Positions 1-8,319 of a DNA stretch of 64,000 nt are shown here, in pieces. The translations under genes and the position numbers were made by a program. The stretch lies in the NCBI RefSeq assembly GCF_014650695.1, contig NZ_BMVL01000002.1:62001-126000 (forward strand). Reading direction: 5' to 3'. Origin of the DNA: Streptomyces avidinii (lineage in GTDB: Bacteria; Actinomycetota; Actinomycetes; Streptomycetales; Streptomycetaceae). Position 1 is the first letter of the stretch. Each line of letters begins with the position of its first letter. The notes beneath the pieces are model-generated. The model had not been told where the DNA came from, did not search any database, and saw only the letters and a program-made list of their open reading frames with translations.

Positions 1-20
1 GAGGGGCCAGCCGGGGCGTA

Positions 21-680
21 TCAGCCCAGGACGAGCGGGAACCTCACCGCCGCGTGGCGCAGTTCGGCGCGCTGTGCGTCCGTGGGCGCGTTGCGGCCGG
101 TGCCGACCAGGAGTGCGTCCCGGTCGGTGAACGTGGTGGGGAACGACGCCCCGGCGATCCGCTCCAGCATGGCGCGCGAGCGGGCCATGCTCTCCCCGGG
201 CGGCCGGGTGGGAGCGCCCGGGAGGTGGGCGATCAGGTCGAGGTGGTGCAGCGTCCACTCCAGGACGTACGCGCCGAGGTAGTCGCCCACGGTGAGGACC
301 TCGTCGCGGGTGCCCACCCGGGCCCGCGGATCGGCGAGTCCGGCGGCGCGGCCGGCGGCGGAGCCGACGTCGTCGAGGTGGAACCGGAGCAGGTGCGGGT
401 CCCCGTACGCGGCGGCCAGCCGGACGGTGAGGGCGTCGAGCGGGTCCTCGCCGGTCGGGGGCCGGTCCTCGACGTGCCAGTAGGTCACCGCGTCGACGGT
501 CGGCTCCGTCGTGGCGGGGGTGGCAAGGGTGATCAGGACGTCCTGGGCATCGATGACCAGGTGGCACACGAGGTCCCGCACGAGCCAGCCGGCACAGCCC
601 GACGGCCGTGCGAAGTCCGGGTCCGGGATCTGGGCGACCGCCGCAAGCAACGCCGTCCAGGAACGGGTGAAGAGGTCCAC
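21..680 (-). CDS. MDMPI/DinB-like metal-binding protein
   Basis: Protein of about 219 residues resembling the N-terminal domain of mycothiol-dependent maleylpyruvate isomerases, a DinB-like four-helix bundle that binds a divalent metal. Visible support is the opening helix with VDLFTRSW, a CHLV histidine near residue 40 and an EWTLHHLDL segment near residues 141-149, the usual places for metal-ligand His/Glu. These proteins often act with mycothiol, but no substrate can be assigned. The GTG at 680 is chosen because homology begins there. No clear ribosome site precedes it, and the frame stays open upstream, so the true start may be a TTG or ATG further out. It diverges from an SRPBCC remnant. 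Confidence 0.72.
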   Translation of the reverse strand: MDLFTRSWTALLAAVAQIPDPDFARPSGCAGWLVRDLVCHLVIDAQDVLITLATPATTEPTVDAVTYWHVEDRPPTGEDPLDALTVRLAAAYGDPHLLRFHLDDVGSAAGRAAGLADPRARVGTRDEVLTVGDYLGAYVLEWTLHHLDLIAHLPGAPTRPPGESMARSRAMLERIAGASFPTTFTDRDALLVGTGRNAPTDAQRAELRHAAVRFPLVLG

Positions 681-838
681 ACCGGCACCGTAGTGCGGCG
701 CTGCCGCGGCGGACAAGCGCGGCCATACGGGCCGGCCGGGCGTGTCCCCCGCCGGAATGCTTTGCGTCACGCGAGGACGAACCCGCCTGCGCATGCCGCC
801 ATCGGCACTGGGCGCACAGCCATCCCGCTTCGCCCTCC

Positions 839-1075
839 GGACGGTACTTCCACCGGTACCCGGTGACCGGCGGCCCGATGCCGGTGACCGGCTTTGTCGC
901 CGGGATCCGGGCGCACGCGAGGACCGAGACCACGAGCGAGATCGTGTGGCGGGCCGAGTTCCAGCCGTCGGGAATCCCTGCCGCGGACGCGGAAGGCATC
1001 GTCGCCGGCGTCTTCGACGGCGGACTGGACCACCTGGCCGGCCTGATCGCAAGGGAGACGGCGACAAGCGACTGA
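839..1075 (+). pseudogene. SRPBCC-family protein, C-terminal remnant
   Basis: About 75 codons read like the second half of an SRPBCC/polyketide-cyclase-like ligand-binding protein: a YPVTGGPMPVTGF strand, an alternating EIVWRAEFQP strand, and a long C-terminal helix from PAADAEGIV to LAGLIARE. The family is normally 140-150 residues. The frame upstream of about 840 encodes nothing recognisable and has no proper start, so the N-terminal half is missing. A GTG at 863 could still give a 70-residue product. I read it as a 5'-truncated relic; the family call is from memory. Confidence 0.5.
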
Positions 1076-1279
1076 CAGGAAATACAACGCGGGCGCCTAC
1101 GGTCACGCCGGGAGCTGACCACCGCGTCCAGCTGGACAGGGGTGCGCGGCGCCGCCTCGGCCAGGGCCCGGCCGGAGGGCTGGACGCAGGACGGGACGGA
1201 CGCCTCCGGCGTCGAGGGCCGGGCCGGCATCATCCGAGTAGGAGAGGCCCAAGGGTCGAGGGCCCGGCATCCGGTGTGT

Positions 1280-1942
1280 TCAGTCGGTGAGGAAGGCGCC
1301 TTCGCGGCAAGCACGGCAGACGAAGACGTAGCCCAGCTGGCCGCCGAGGTTCATCGCGGTCTGCGAGGAGATCCCTTCTTCCAGATGCGCCGCGAATTCC
1401 GTCGTCCCGGCGCAGGACGGGCATGCGGGCAGTCGGTCGTCCTCAAGGTAGGAGGGGCTGCCTCCGAGTGACCCGAGCACTTCGCGTTGCTTCCCGAATC
1501 GTTCTTCGGGTTCCCGCTTCCATCCTGAGCGGGCAAGGTCGTATGCGTCGGGGGCGAGTTCGTCGTGGCCGTCGTGGCCGTCGTTCTCCTCGGGGTCGAG
1601 CGTAACGACGTGGGTGCGGATGGCCGAGACGGCGGGCAGCAGCGTCACTCCCGTCTCGGGCACGGATACCGGCTGCAGTTCCTCCCGCGGGAACAGGTAG
1701 ACCCGGTTCGCGCCGGAAGTCGCGTCCCAGAATTCACATGCGCCGGGGTCGTTCTGGCACACGAATACCGACAGGACGCCGTACTCGACGGGGAGATGGA
1801 CGAAGAACTGCAACGGCTCTCCGCAGCAGGAGCCGCACATGGGCCAGGTGAATCCTGCAGGAGCCAACGGCAAGCCCCCGGTACGCGGGACGTCCGAATC
1901 GGCCGGAGCGGTGCCGTCGTAGATCATCAGAGTTGTCTGCAT
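1280..1942 (-). CDS. Conserved hypothetical protein with CxxC motifs (DUF1963/YwqG-like)
   Basis: 220-residue soluble protein. The segment TGGLPLAPAGFTWP followed by CGSCC (residues about 36-40) and PLQFFVHLP resembles the start of the DUF1963/YwqG fold. Two more cysteine pairs, CPSC near residue 172 and CRAC near 210, suggest a structural zinc site. An acidic His/Asp/Glu-rich patch (ENDGHDGHDE) sits in the middle. Function is unknown. It stands alone, with an empty stretch upstream. The ATG at 1942 is the only sensible start and gives a full-length product for this kind of protein. Confidence 0.72.
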   Translation of the reverse strand: MQTTLMIYDGTAPADSDVPRTGGLPLAPAGFTWPMCGSCCGEPLQFFVHLPVEYGVLSVFVCQNDPGACEFWDATSGANRVYLFPREELQPVSVPETGVTLLPAVSAIRTHVVTLDPEENDGHDGHDELAPDAYDLARSGWKREPEERFGKQREVLGSLGGSPSYLEDDRLPACPSCAGTTEFAAHLEEGISSQTAMNLGGQLGYVFVCRACREGAFLTD

Positions 1943-2500
1943 GGCGACAGGCTAAGGGCTGCCTACGACATGACCGGCTCCGTCATCGGCAGCCCCACCG
2001 AACGCCTTCGGCAGGCGCATCGACCAACTCCCGGTCCCGCCCACCGGCGTGCCGAGCGCCCTTGAGAATGCGGTGTCCGGCGCCGGCGCCCGGCGAAGCG
2101 GCCTGCCAAGGGTGTGCGGGGAGCGTCCGGGCGCCGCCACGCCCCCACCAACCCACGGCTCCGGCAGCGCCCCTGCCCCTACCAGCAGGCTCGGGCCAGG
2201 CCAGGCCCGCCGTCTCGTACGCCGACGACCATTGCGCCCACCCTGCCGCACCCAGCCGGCACCGCCCCGACCAGGACGCTGCCACCGACACCGCGCTGCC
2301 TACCCGGCATCACCACCACACCCTCCCCACCGTCACTTCAAGTCGGCTTTGACGCCTCGATGGCCAAGCTCAACAGCCTCAAACGAGCTCCGACCGATGG
2401 CCGGCCGCAGCTGGTTGACCTTGGCCTGCCGGCCTTCACCGACCACGCACCACTGATTCAGCCAGGATCGGGAGAGCCCGGATACCGGACCTGATCCTGT
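1943..2500. other. Intergenic region, no supported gene
   Basis: About 560 bases with C-rich, proline-coding frames on the plus strand that lack the codon bias of neighbouring genes. The stretch around 2340-2490 reads like a short soluble peptide in one frame but has no start or ribosome site. It may be a relic. I see no RNA gene or clear terminator. Confidence 0.4.
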
Positions 2501-3118
2501 TCACCGAGCGGGTTCGGCCTGGCGAAGACTGCGGAACACCTCCGCGGTCGTCCATCCGCGCAGGGTGGCGTGAATCGACGAGCGGAATGCGGCCTCGGCC
2601 GTGGTGTCGTCGAGGACCCCGGCCAGTTCGAGAGTCACGAGCCCGTGCAGGGTTGCCCAGATCGACAGGGCGATCGCGGTTGCGTCGCCAGCGAGGGCGG
2701 ACGCCGTCAAGGCGCGATCGATCGCCGCGAGGAGCGGACGGATCGGGTCACTGGCACCGACCTCTCCCGACGGGTCGAAGGACTGCACACCGCCGAACAG
2801 CACCGTGTACAGGTGGCTGTGTCCGCACCCCCAACGACGGTAGGCAACGGCCAGCGCGTAGAGGTCGGCGAGAGGGTCCGCGGACGTCTGCGCCGTCGAC
2901 AGGTCCTGGAACAGGCCGGCGACGGCTCTGTCGCGCACCGCACCGATCAGCCCGTCCTTACCCCCGAACAAGGAGTACACCGCCGTCGTCGACGCCTCGG
3001 CAGCAGCAGCCACGGCGCGGACCGTGACCGACTCTCGCGGACGGGTGGCGAGCATCTCGGTCGCGCACTCCACGAGCCGCTCTTTGACGGCTTCGTCGTT
3101 TGTTCTGGGCCTACCCAC
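2501..3118 (-). CDS. TetR/AcrR family transcriptional regulator
   Basis: 205-residue one-component repressor. The N-terminal DNA-binding domain (about residues 10-58) has the classic TetR helix-turn-helix, with VTVRAVAAAAEAS followed by TTAVYSLFGGKDGL. The rest is a helical ligand-binding domain of the type with a WATLHGLVTLEL motif. It is transcribed away from a membrane alpha/beta hydrolase with 68 bp between the start codons. That is the normal layout for a local repressor of the divergent gene, and two matching dyads lie in the gap. The ligand cannot be deduced. Confidence 0.9.
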   Translation of the reverse strand: MGRPRTNDEAVKERLVECATEMLATRPRESVTVRAVAAAAEASTTAVYSLFGGKDGLIGAVRDRAVAGLFQDLSTAQTSADPLADLYALAVAYRRWGCGHSHLYTVLFGGVQSFDPSGEVGASDPIRPLLAAIDRALTASALAGDATAIALSIWATLHGLVTLELAGVLDDTTAEAAFRSSIHATLRGWTTAEVFRSLRQAEPAR

Positions 3119-3142
3119 GGTCAGCAGCCTACCTTCTTTGAT

Positions 3143-3164
3143 AACGTCGTTTTGAAACAGCGTT
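3143..3164. promoter_or_regulatory. Candidate TetR operator pair
   Basis: Two AAC-N3-GTT dyads, at 3143-3151 and 3156-3164, with centres 13 bp apart, lie between the divergent tetR and hydrolase genes. Spacing and location fit binding of TetR dimers. A GGAGG ribosome site at about 3176-3180 follows for the hydrolase. The assignment is inferred. Confidence 0.4.
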
Positions 3165-3186
3165 CTGAAACTGTCGGAGGTCCGCC

Positions 3187-4521
3187 GTGCCCACGTCCGC
3201 CAAACGCCTCGTCCGCCTCACCGGTCACATACTGCTGACCCTGGCCGCCGTCTCGGCGCTGGTCGTCATCTTCCTCGTGCTGATCGCCCTCACGGACGGG
3301 GCAGGTTCCGGGCTCGCCGCGTGGTTGACGATCCTCGGAGCCGGGACTGCCCTCGCGCTGTGGCGGGGCCGGCACCGCACCTGGCCGGCGCGGCTCGTGC
3401 CGTTCGTGCCGGCGGCCGTAGCGGCGGCGTTGACGGCGACGGTCTGCATCCCGACCGCGCCGACGGCTCGGCGGTACCCGCCCGCGCTGCCGTTCGTGTC
3501 CACTCAGCACTGGGACCTGGCCACGGGCAGCCGGGTCGCGGTGTATCACTACCCGCCCGCGAACCCCGGCCCCCGGCACCCCGTCCCGATCGTGTACCTG
3601 CACGGAGGACCCGTGCGCGGCATCTCGGTGCAAGACCACCGGTTTCTGCGACTCCTGGCACGCCAGGGCTACGACGTCCACGCCTACGAACAGGCCGGCG
3701 GCGGACGAAGCGACCTGCTCTCCATGGACCAGTACACGATCTCCAGGTCGGTCCGTGACCTCGCCGCCTTCGTCGACCGCCTGGACAAGGGCAGGGTCGA
3801 TATCCTCGGGTTCTCCGGAGGCGGAGTCGTGCTCACCCGAGCCCTGGCCGACCCTGACGTCGCCACACGCCTGCACCGGGCGATCATCGCCGAGCCCGGG
3901 CCCATGGACGGCCCCACCGCACACATCACCGGGCACGAGGGCCGAGCATCCGCACGAGGCCTCGCCCCGGCTCCGACCGGACCGCGGTCGACGCACGCCC
4001 CCCGGTACGCCGTGGCATTCGGCCTCATGCGACTCGGACTCCTCACCCCCGACACCGGACTGATCGGACAGGCCGAAGGCGACAACGCCTTCACCGCCGC
4101 AGACCTCGGCAGCGACACCGCATCCGCGTACTGCGCGCGCGACGCGCACCGCATCCCCGTCGAGGACACCGCACAGAACTTCTCCTTCAGCCCCGCTGCC
4201 AGCCTCCGCGTCCAGCAGACAGTCAAGGACTCGCCCTCCATCGCGCCGTTACTGAGGCAGTCGCGGACTCCCGCGATGCTGATGATCGCCGAATGCTCCT
4301 CCCAGGTCCGTCAATGGGCGACCGCCATCCTTGCCCATGACCCCGCCATCCAGCGCACGCAGTACATGCCCGGAGTCGGACACCACATGTGGAACGACCT
4401 GGACGACAACAACGACCGCGCCGCCGCCGTCATCACTGCGTTCCTCCAGGACACTCCAGCCCCCCTGCCGAACTACCCGACCCATGATGAGATCCCCACC
4501 TTCCTGCGCGACCACAAATGA
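3187..4521 (+). CDS. Membrane-anchored alpha/beta hydrolase
   Basis: 444-residue protein with three N-terminal hydrophobic segments (about residues 12-36, 41-58 and 70-88) followed by an alpha/beta-hydrolase domain. Catalytic features visible are the oxyanion HGGP near residues 139-142, the nucleophile elbow GFSGGG with Ser210, and a C-terminal GVGHH with the likely catalytic His at 399-400. It resembles proline-iminopeptidase-type hydrolases, but the substrate is unknown. The GTG start follows a GGAGG at good spacing. The gene carries a TTA leucine codon at 4249-4251, which in Streptomyces would make translation depend on the bldA tRNA. Divergent TetR probably represses it. Confidence 0.82.
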   Translation: MPTSAKRLVRLTGHILLTLAAVSALVVIFLVLIALTDGAGSGLAAWLTILGAGTALALWRGRHRTWPARLVPFVPAAVAAALTATVCIPTAPTARRYPPALPFVSTQHWDLATGSRVAVYHYPPANPGPRHPVPIVYLHGGPVRGISVQDHRFLRLLARQGYDVHAYEQAGGGRSDLLSMDQYTISRSVRDLAAFVDRLDKGRVDILGFSGGGVVLTRALADPDVATRLHRAIIAEPGPMDGPTAHITGHEGRASARGLAPAPTGPRSTHAPRYAVAFGLMRLGLLTPDTGLIGQAEGDNAFTAADLGSDTASAYCARDAHRIPVEDTAQNFSFSPAASLRVQQTVKDSPSIAPLLRQSRTPAMLMIAECSSQVRQWATAILAHDPAIQRTQYMPGVGHHMWNDLDDNNDRAAAVITAFLQDTPAPLPNYPTHDEIPTFLRDHK

Positions 4522-4672
4522 AGACAGGGAACGCGCAAGCCCCGCCCCCACCCGGCGCGTCCTGGACTCACGGGCTGATCCACCCCATGAGAAGCGACCT
4601 GCAGCGAGGCGCAGCGACGCGTGCCGGACCCCGCGGCCGGCGCCCTCCTTGACATCCACGCCCTCCTCGATC

Positions 4673-4697
4673 CACTATTCACTACTCAAATAGTGAA
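4673..4697. promoter_or_regulatory. Candidate operator of the YtrA-type GntR regulator
   Basis: Perfect 7-bp arms CACTATT (4673-4679) and AATAGTG (4689-4695) lie just upstream of the gntR start. A second overlapping perfect pair, TTCACTA (4678-4684) and TAGTGAA (4691-4697), shares the right half. Autoregulated YtrA-type operons usually carry such a dyad in their own promoter. The location is directly visible; the binding is inferred. Confidence 0.6.
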
Positions 4698-4712
4698 AGG
4701 GTGTTTGCCGGG

Positions 4713-5114
4713 ATGATCGAATACCGGATCGACCGGCGCAGCGGGGTTGCCACCTACGTGCAGATCGTCCAGCAGACCAAGCAGGCCTTGCGCCTGGGTC
4801 TGCTGGAGCCGGGCGACAAGCTTCCGGCTGCCCGAGAGGTCGTGGAGGCCACGGCAGTCAACCCGAACACGGTGCTCAAGGCCTACCGGGAACTGGAACG
4901 CGAGGGCCTGGTCGAGGCCCGGCGGGGCCTCGGCACCTTCGTGCGCAGGTCACTCGGTGCCACACCGAGTGACTCTCCACTGCGGGGCGAACTCTCCGAG
5001 TGGGCGTCGCGCGCTCGGACGGCCGGCCTGGAGCGGGATGACGTGGCGGCACTCTTCGCTGTCGTGCTGGACGAGCACTTCGATACCACCGAGAAGGAAC
5101 AGGATCACCGATGA
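4713..5114 (+). CDS. GntR family transcriptional regulator, YtrA type
   Basis: 133-residue repressor made of a winged-helix domain (about residues 10-75) and a very short C-terminal tail, the hallmark of the YtrA subfamily, which usually controls an adjacent ABC exporter. Visible: LEPGDKLPAAREVVEATAVN, then PNTVLKAYRELEREGLVE and a GLGTFV wing. The ATG at 4713 is preferred to the GTG at 4701, because family members begin at MIEYRIDRRSG and AAAGGG lies at usable distance. The stop overlaps the next ATG by 4 bp, so the transporter is translationally coupled. The dyad upstream suggests autorepression. Confidence 0.9.
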   Translation: MIEYRIDRRSGVATYVQIVQQTKQALRLGLLEPGDKLPAAREVVEATAVNPNTVLKAYRELEREGLVEARRGLGTFVRRSLGATPSDSPLRGELSEWASRARTAGLERDDVAALFAVVLDEHFDTTEKEQDHR

Positions 5115-6115
5115 CGAGCAGTGCCATCGAGGCAACCGGGCTGGGGAAGGCGTTCCGTCGGCGCGGCGGGTGGGCCCTGCGTGACTGCACGTTTCAGCTG
5201 CCGGCCGGACGTGTCAGTGCACTCGTGGGGCCCAACGGCGCGGGCAAGTCGACGCTGCTCGCCCTGGCGGCGGGGCTGATCGCCCCCAGCGAGGGTTCGG
5301 TCACGGTGCTCGGCGGGCACCCGGCCCACGTGCGGCCGCGGATCGGCTTCGTCTCCCAGGACAAGCCGCTGTACGCGCAGCTCACCGTCGCCGAGACGCT
5401 CCACATGGGCGCCGATCTCAACCCCGACAGCTGGGACGCGGACACCGCGGAGCGGGTCGCGGCGGGCGGTGGCCTGGACCTCGAAACCCGTGTCCGCTCA
5501 CTGTCCGGCGGCCAGCGCACCCGCGTGGCGCTAGCCCTCGCCCTCGCCAAGCGGCCGGAACTGCTGCTGCTGGACGAGCCGGTGGCCGACCTCGACCCGC
5601 TGGCCCGGCACGAGCTGATGGGCACGCTCATGGCCACGGCAGCGCGGTACGGCACCACCATCGTGATGTCCTCACACGTCATCGCCGAACTGGAGGATTC
5701 CTGCGACCACTTGCTGCTGATCGGCGACGGCCGGGTGCGTCTGGCGGGTGACATCGACGACCTGCTCGCCGTGCACTCCCTGATCACCGGGCCCGCACGG
5801 GAGGCCGCCACCGGCGCCGACTTCGACCTGGCCCCGCACACCACGGTGGAATCCCGTATCACCGGTCGCCAGGTCACCGCCCTCGTCCGCCCCGCAGGGC
5901 CGTTGCCCGTCGGCTGGCAGACGAACGACCTGTCCCTGGAAGCGCTGGTCCTCGCCCACCTGCGCAACCCGGCGGCGCCCCCGCTCACTCTCGGCCAAGC
6001 TTCCGCTTCCGCCTCCGATTCTGCTTCCGCTTCCGCTTCTGATTCCACATCTGCTTCCCCCACGTCCCAGGAAGCGACTTCCGCCTCCGCCATGCCCCAG
6101 GAGGAGCCCGCATGA
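5111..6115 (+). CDS. ABC transporter ATP-binding protein
   Basis: 334-residue nucleotide-binding subunit of an ABC-2-type exporter. Walker A GPNGAGKST is at residues 40-48, the Q-loop FVSQDK near 80-85, signature LSGGQ at 131-135 and Walker B LLLLDEP at 151-157, with a SSHV switch histidine downstream. It is coupled by 4-bp overlaps to the GntR regulator and the permease, so the three form one operon. The last ~40 residues are an unusual Ala/Ser/Asp/Thr repeat tail encoded by degenerate GCTTCC-like hexamers (about 6000-6095). The tail is probably a disordered extension not needed for ATP hydrolysis. Confidence 0.93.
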   Translation: MTSSAIEATGLGKAFRRRGGWALRDCTFQLPAGRVSALVGPNGAGKSTLLALAAGLIAPSEGSVTVLGGHPAHVRPRIGFVSQDKPLYAQLTVAETLHMGADLNPDSWDADTAERVAAGGGLDLETRVRSLSGGQRTRVALALALAKRPELLLLDEPVADLDPLARHELMGTLMATAARYGTTIVMSSHVIAELEDSCDHLLLIGDGRVRLAGDIDDLLAVHSLITGPAREAATGADFDLAPHTTVESRITGRQVTALVRPAGPLPVGWQTNDLSLEALVLAHLRNPAAPPLTLGQASASASDSASASASDSTSASPTSQEATSASAMPQEEPA

Positions 6116-7140
6116 CCGCCGTTGCCCCCACCGCTCCCCCGGCCACCCGGCATCCGTCCCCCGCGCCCCGTCTGACCCGGTGGGTGCTGCGCCTGCACCG
6201 GCCGGCGCTGTGCGTCTGGGTCGGCCTCGTGGTCGTACTCTCTGCCGCGCTGCTGTGGCTGGGCGGCCCGCTCACCGACGCCTCCGCGGCGGCGTGGGAG
6301 CAGTACAACGCGTGTGCCGGGGCGTCGAAGTGCGCCTACGACCAGCCCGCGATCATCCGCTACAAGGAGGTCTACTCCGCCACCACCTTCGCCGTCCTCG
6401 CCCTCCCCTTCCTCGTAGCCGCCTGGGCCGGAGCCACACTGACCAGCAGGGAACTCGAAACGGGCACCGCTCAGCTGACCTGGGCCCAGTCGGTTTCCCC
6501 GGTGCGCTGGCTCACCACCAAACTCGCCCTCCCGGCCACCCTCGTCGTCGCAGGCGCCGGGCTGGTGGTCGCGCTGCACCACCTTGCCTGGTCGGCCGGG
6601 AAGGGCCGCATAGACACCGCCAAGTCCTGGTCCGACGTCTCGACCTTCTACTCGGGCGGGCCGCTCACGGTCGCCCTGGCCCTCCTGGGCCTCGTCGTCG
6701 GAGTCCTGGTCGGTCTGCTCTGGCGCCGCTCCCTGCCCGCCCTCGGCATCTCCGTCGTCGCCACGACCGGCGTGTTCGCCATCGTCCACACGGCACTGCC
6801 CTACCTGTGGCCCAGCGTGACCCAGGTGCGCAACCGGGTGCAGGGCGCTCCGTCAGGCGCGGGGATCGCGGTCGACGAGGGCATCCTCACCTCCACCGGC
6901 GCCCGACTGCCGAACCCCTACTGCGGCGGCGACGTCTTCCCTGACTGCCGCGCCACGTACGACAAGCTCGACGCCGTCGGCTACTACCGCGACTTCCACC
7001 CCCTCGCCCACTACTGGCCGCTCCAGCTCATGGCGACGGCCCTCACCTGCGCCATCGTCGCCGTACTGATCTTCGCCGCGTACCGCGTGCTGAAGAGCCG
7101 TACGGGCGGCACCCCGCGCGGCGCGAGCACCACCGAGTGA
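6112..7140 (+). CDS. ABC transporter permease (ABC-2 type)
   Basis: 342-residue integral membrane protein with about six predicted transmembrane segments: around residues 33-52, 90-110, 138-160, 184-204, 210-232 and 305-328. The TSRELETGTAQL segment after the second helix is typical of these exporter permeases. An extracytoplasmic loop of about 70 residues before the last helix contains two cysteines. The gene starts inside the stop of the ATPase gene (ATGA overlap) and ends the operon. The cargo is unknown; related YtrA-controlled exporters often respond to cell-envelope stress or peptide antibiotics, which is only a family-level hint. Confidence 0.9.
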   Translation: MTAVAPTAPPATRHPSPAPRLTRWVLRLHRPALCVWVGLVVVLSAALLWLGGPLTDASAAAWEQYNACAGASKCAYDQPAIIRYKEVYSATTFAVLALPFLVAAWAGATLTSRELETGTAQLTWAQSVSPVRWLTTKLALPATLVVAGAGLVVALHHLAWSAGKGRIDTAKSWSDVSTFYSGGPLTVALALLGLVVGVLVGLLWRRSLPALGISVVATTGVFAIVHTALPYLWPSVTQVRNRVQGAPSGAGIAVDEGILTSTGARLPNPYCGGDVFPDCRATYDKLDAVGYYRDFHPLAHYWPLQLMATALTCAIVAVLIFAAYRVLKSRTGGTPRGASTTE

Positions 7141-7154
7141 GCGCCGCCCTGCGG

Positions 7155-7224
7155 CTCGTAGGCACTGCCTCGTAGGCACCGGCTTGTAAGCACTGCCGCG
7201 TGAGTGCCGCCGTGTGAGTGCCCG
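7155..7224. repeat. Five tandem 14-bp degenerate repeats
   Basis: Starting 14 bp after the permease stop there are five consecutive 14-bp units: CTCGTAGGCACTGC, CTCGTAGGCACCGG, CTTGTAAGCACTGC, CGCGTGAGTGCCGC and CGTGTGAGTGCCCG. They decay left to right. No function can be assigned. Confidence 0.75.
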
Positions 7225-7749
7225 TCTACGCCGTCCCCGGCCGCCCTGGCGAATCGGCGAACCGGCGGGCGGTACGAAGCCCCAGGTCAGGCGGGGGCCG
7301 GTCGCCTGGCACCGGCCCCGCGATCGCGCCTGCCCTGGCGCCTGCCATCGCGCCGTGAGACCCGCGCGGCATGTGTCCGGCCCCGCGCACGACGCCGCGG
7401 TGATGACGTCCGGTCCCCGGCCAACAGCGGTGCCGCCACAGCCGTCGCCGTCACAGAGAACACCTCGCGCGCCGGCACGTAGTCGGGTTCACCGACACCG
7501 GGGGAACGCGCACCGCCGTCACGGACCGGCAGCCGGCAGCCGGCTCCCGGCTCCCGGCTCCCGGCTCCCGGCTCCCGGCAGTCACCGTCGCTGTCGCCGG
7601 ACCCTGCCACGCCTCTCAAAGCCGTGATGCGAACGCCTCTGGAAGCCCTCCGGTACCGGCGGCACTCTCCCGCCTCCCCCTCACCCCACCCCCACCCTCA
7701 CGTCGTCATGCCCTCATGCCCTCACCTCTTCTTCAAAGGTTGATGCCTG
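7225..7749. other. Intergenic region with tandem heptamer
   Basis: About 525 bases with no frame showing coding bias. It contains eight heptamers at 7526-7581 (CCGGCAG twice, CCGGCTC five times, CCGGCAG once) and, just before the next start, a C-rich run and an AAAGG at about 7735. No gene is supported here. Confidence 0.55.
7526..7581. repeat. Eight tandem 7-bp repeats
   Basis: A period-7 array: CCGGCAG x2, CCGGCTC x5, CCGGCAG x1, uninterrupted. It lies in non-coding DNA between the exporter operon and a pseudogene. The copy number may vary between strains. Confidence 0.85.
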
Positions 7750-8319
7750 ATGTCGCAAGCTGCTCGGAAACAGGTGCCTCGATCTCGCTCCGCAGCCAAG
7801 CCCTTCGGCGGCGGACGACGGTGGGACCGGCTGGTACTGCTGGCGTGCGCGGCGTCGGCACTCGTGGTGGGGCTGGCGTCTCCCGACCACACCTCGCAGA
7901 AGGTGTGGGGCCTGGTCGGCGCGGCGGGATACGCCTGTGCGGCCCTGGTCGCGGCGCGGTCGTCCACGCCGTGGGCCCGCACTCCCGCCGTGGTCGCCGT
8001 CACCGGTGCGGCGGCCATCCCGCTGCTGTACCTGTCGGTGATCGGCAGGGCGCAGATGGAAGTCGGCGTCGTGGAACGGGCGGCCGACCTGCTGTTCTCC
8101 ACCGGAGCTCCATAGGACCCCGCGCCGCACGCCGTACGGGACTTCAATCCCTACCTTCCCGGCATGGCGCTCTTCGGGATACCGCACCTGCTGTTCGGTG
8201 ACACCCCGTTCGCCAGCGCCCGCGTGTGGTTCCTCGTCGGGTTCCTCGCGGCCGTAGCGGGAGCCGTGCGGGTGCTGACCGGGGGCGGGAGCCTCGCTAT
8301 TGAGCGCACCGGGAGATGA
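7750..8319 (+). pseudogene. Actinobacterial multi-pass membrane protein with in-frame TAG
   Basis: The first 121 codons encode a basic N-terminus and three hydrophobic segments, ending FSTGAP then TAG at 8113-8115. The same frame continues with normal codon bias for 67 more codons (DFNPYLPGMALFGIPHLLFG, a further membrane segment) before a TGA at 8317. The DFNPYLPGM box belongs to conserved actinobacterial membrane proteins of roughly 400 residues or more, where a Tyr normally follows the Pro at the stop position. A single TAC-to-TAG change would therefore explain the interruption. The C-terminal half is also missing, so I call it a pseudogene. Confidence 0.7.

Noticed and set aside
5194..6789. 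531-codon open frame on the minus strand
   Set aside because: It is antisense to the ABC ATPase and permease, whose motifs are unambiguous. Long antisense frames are expected at this GC content.
7526..7581. CRISPR-like array
   Set aside because: Units are only 7 bp and directly abutting, with no spacers and no cas genes in the window.
8113..8115. Pyrrolysine or programmed readthrough at the TAG
   Set aside because: No pyl genes or stem-loop are visible and the gene is truncated again downstream, so a nonsense mutation is simpler.
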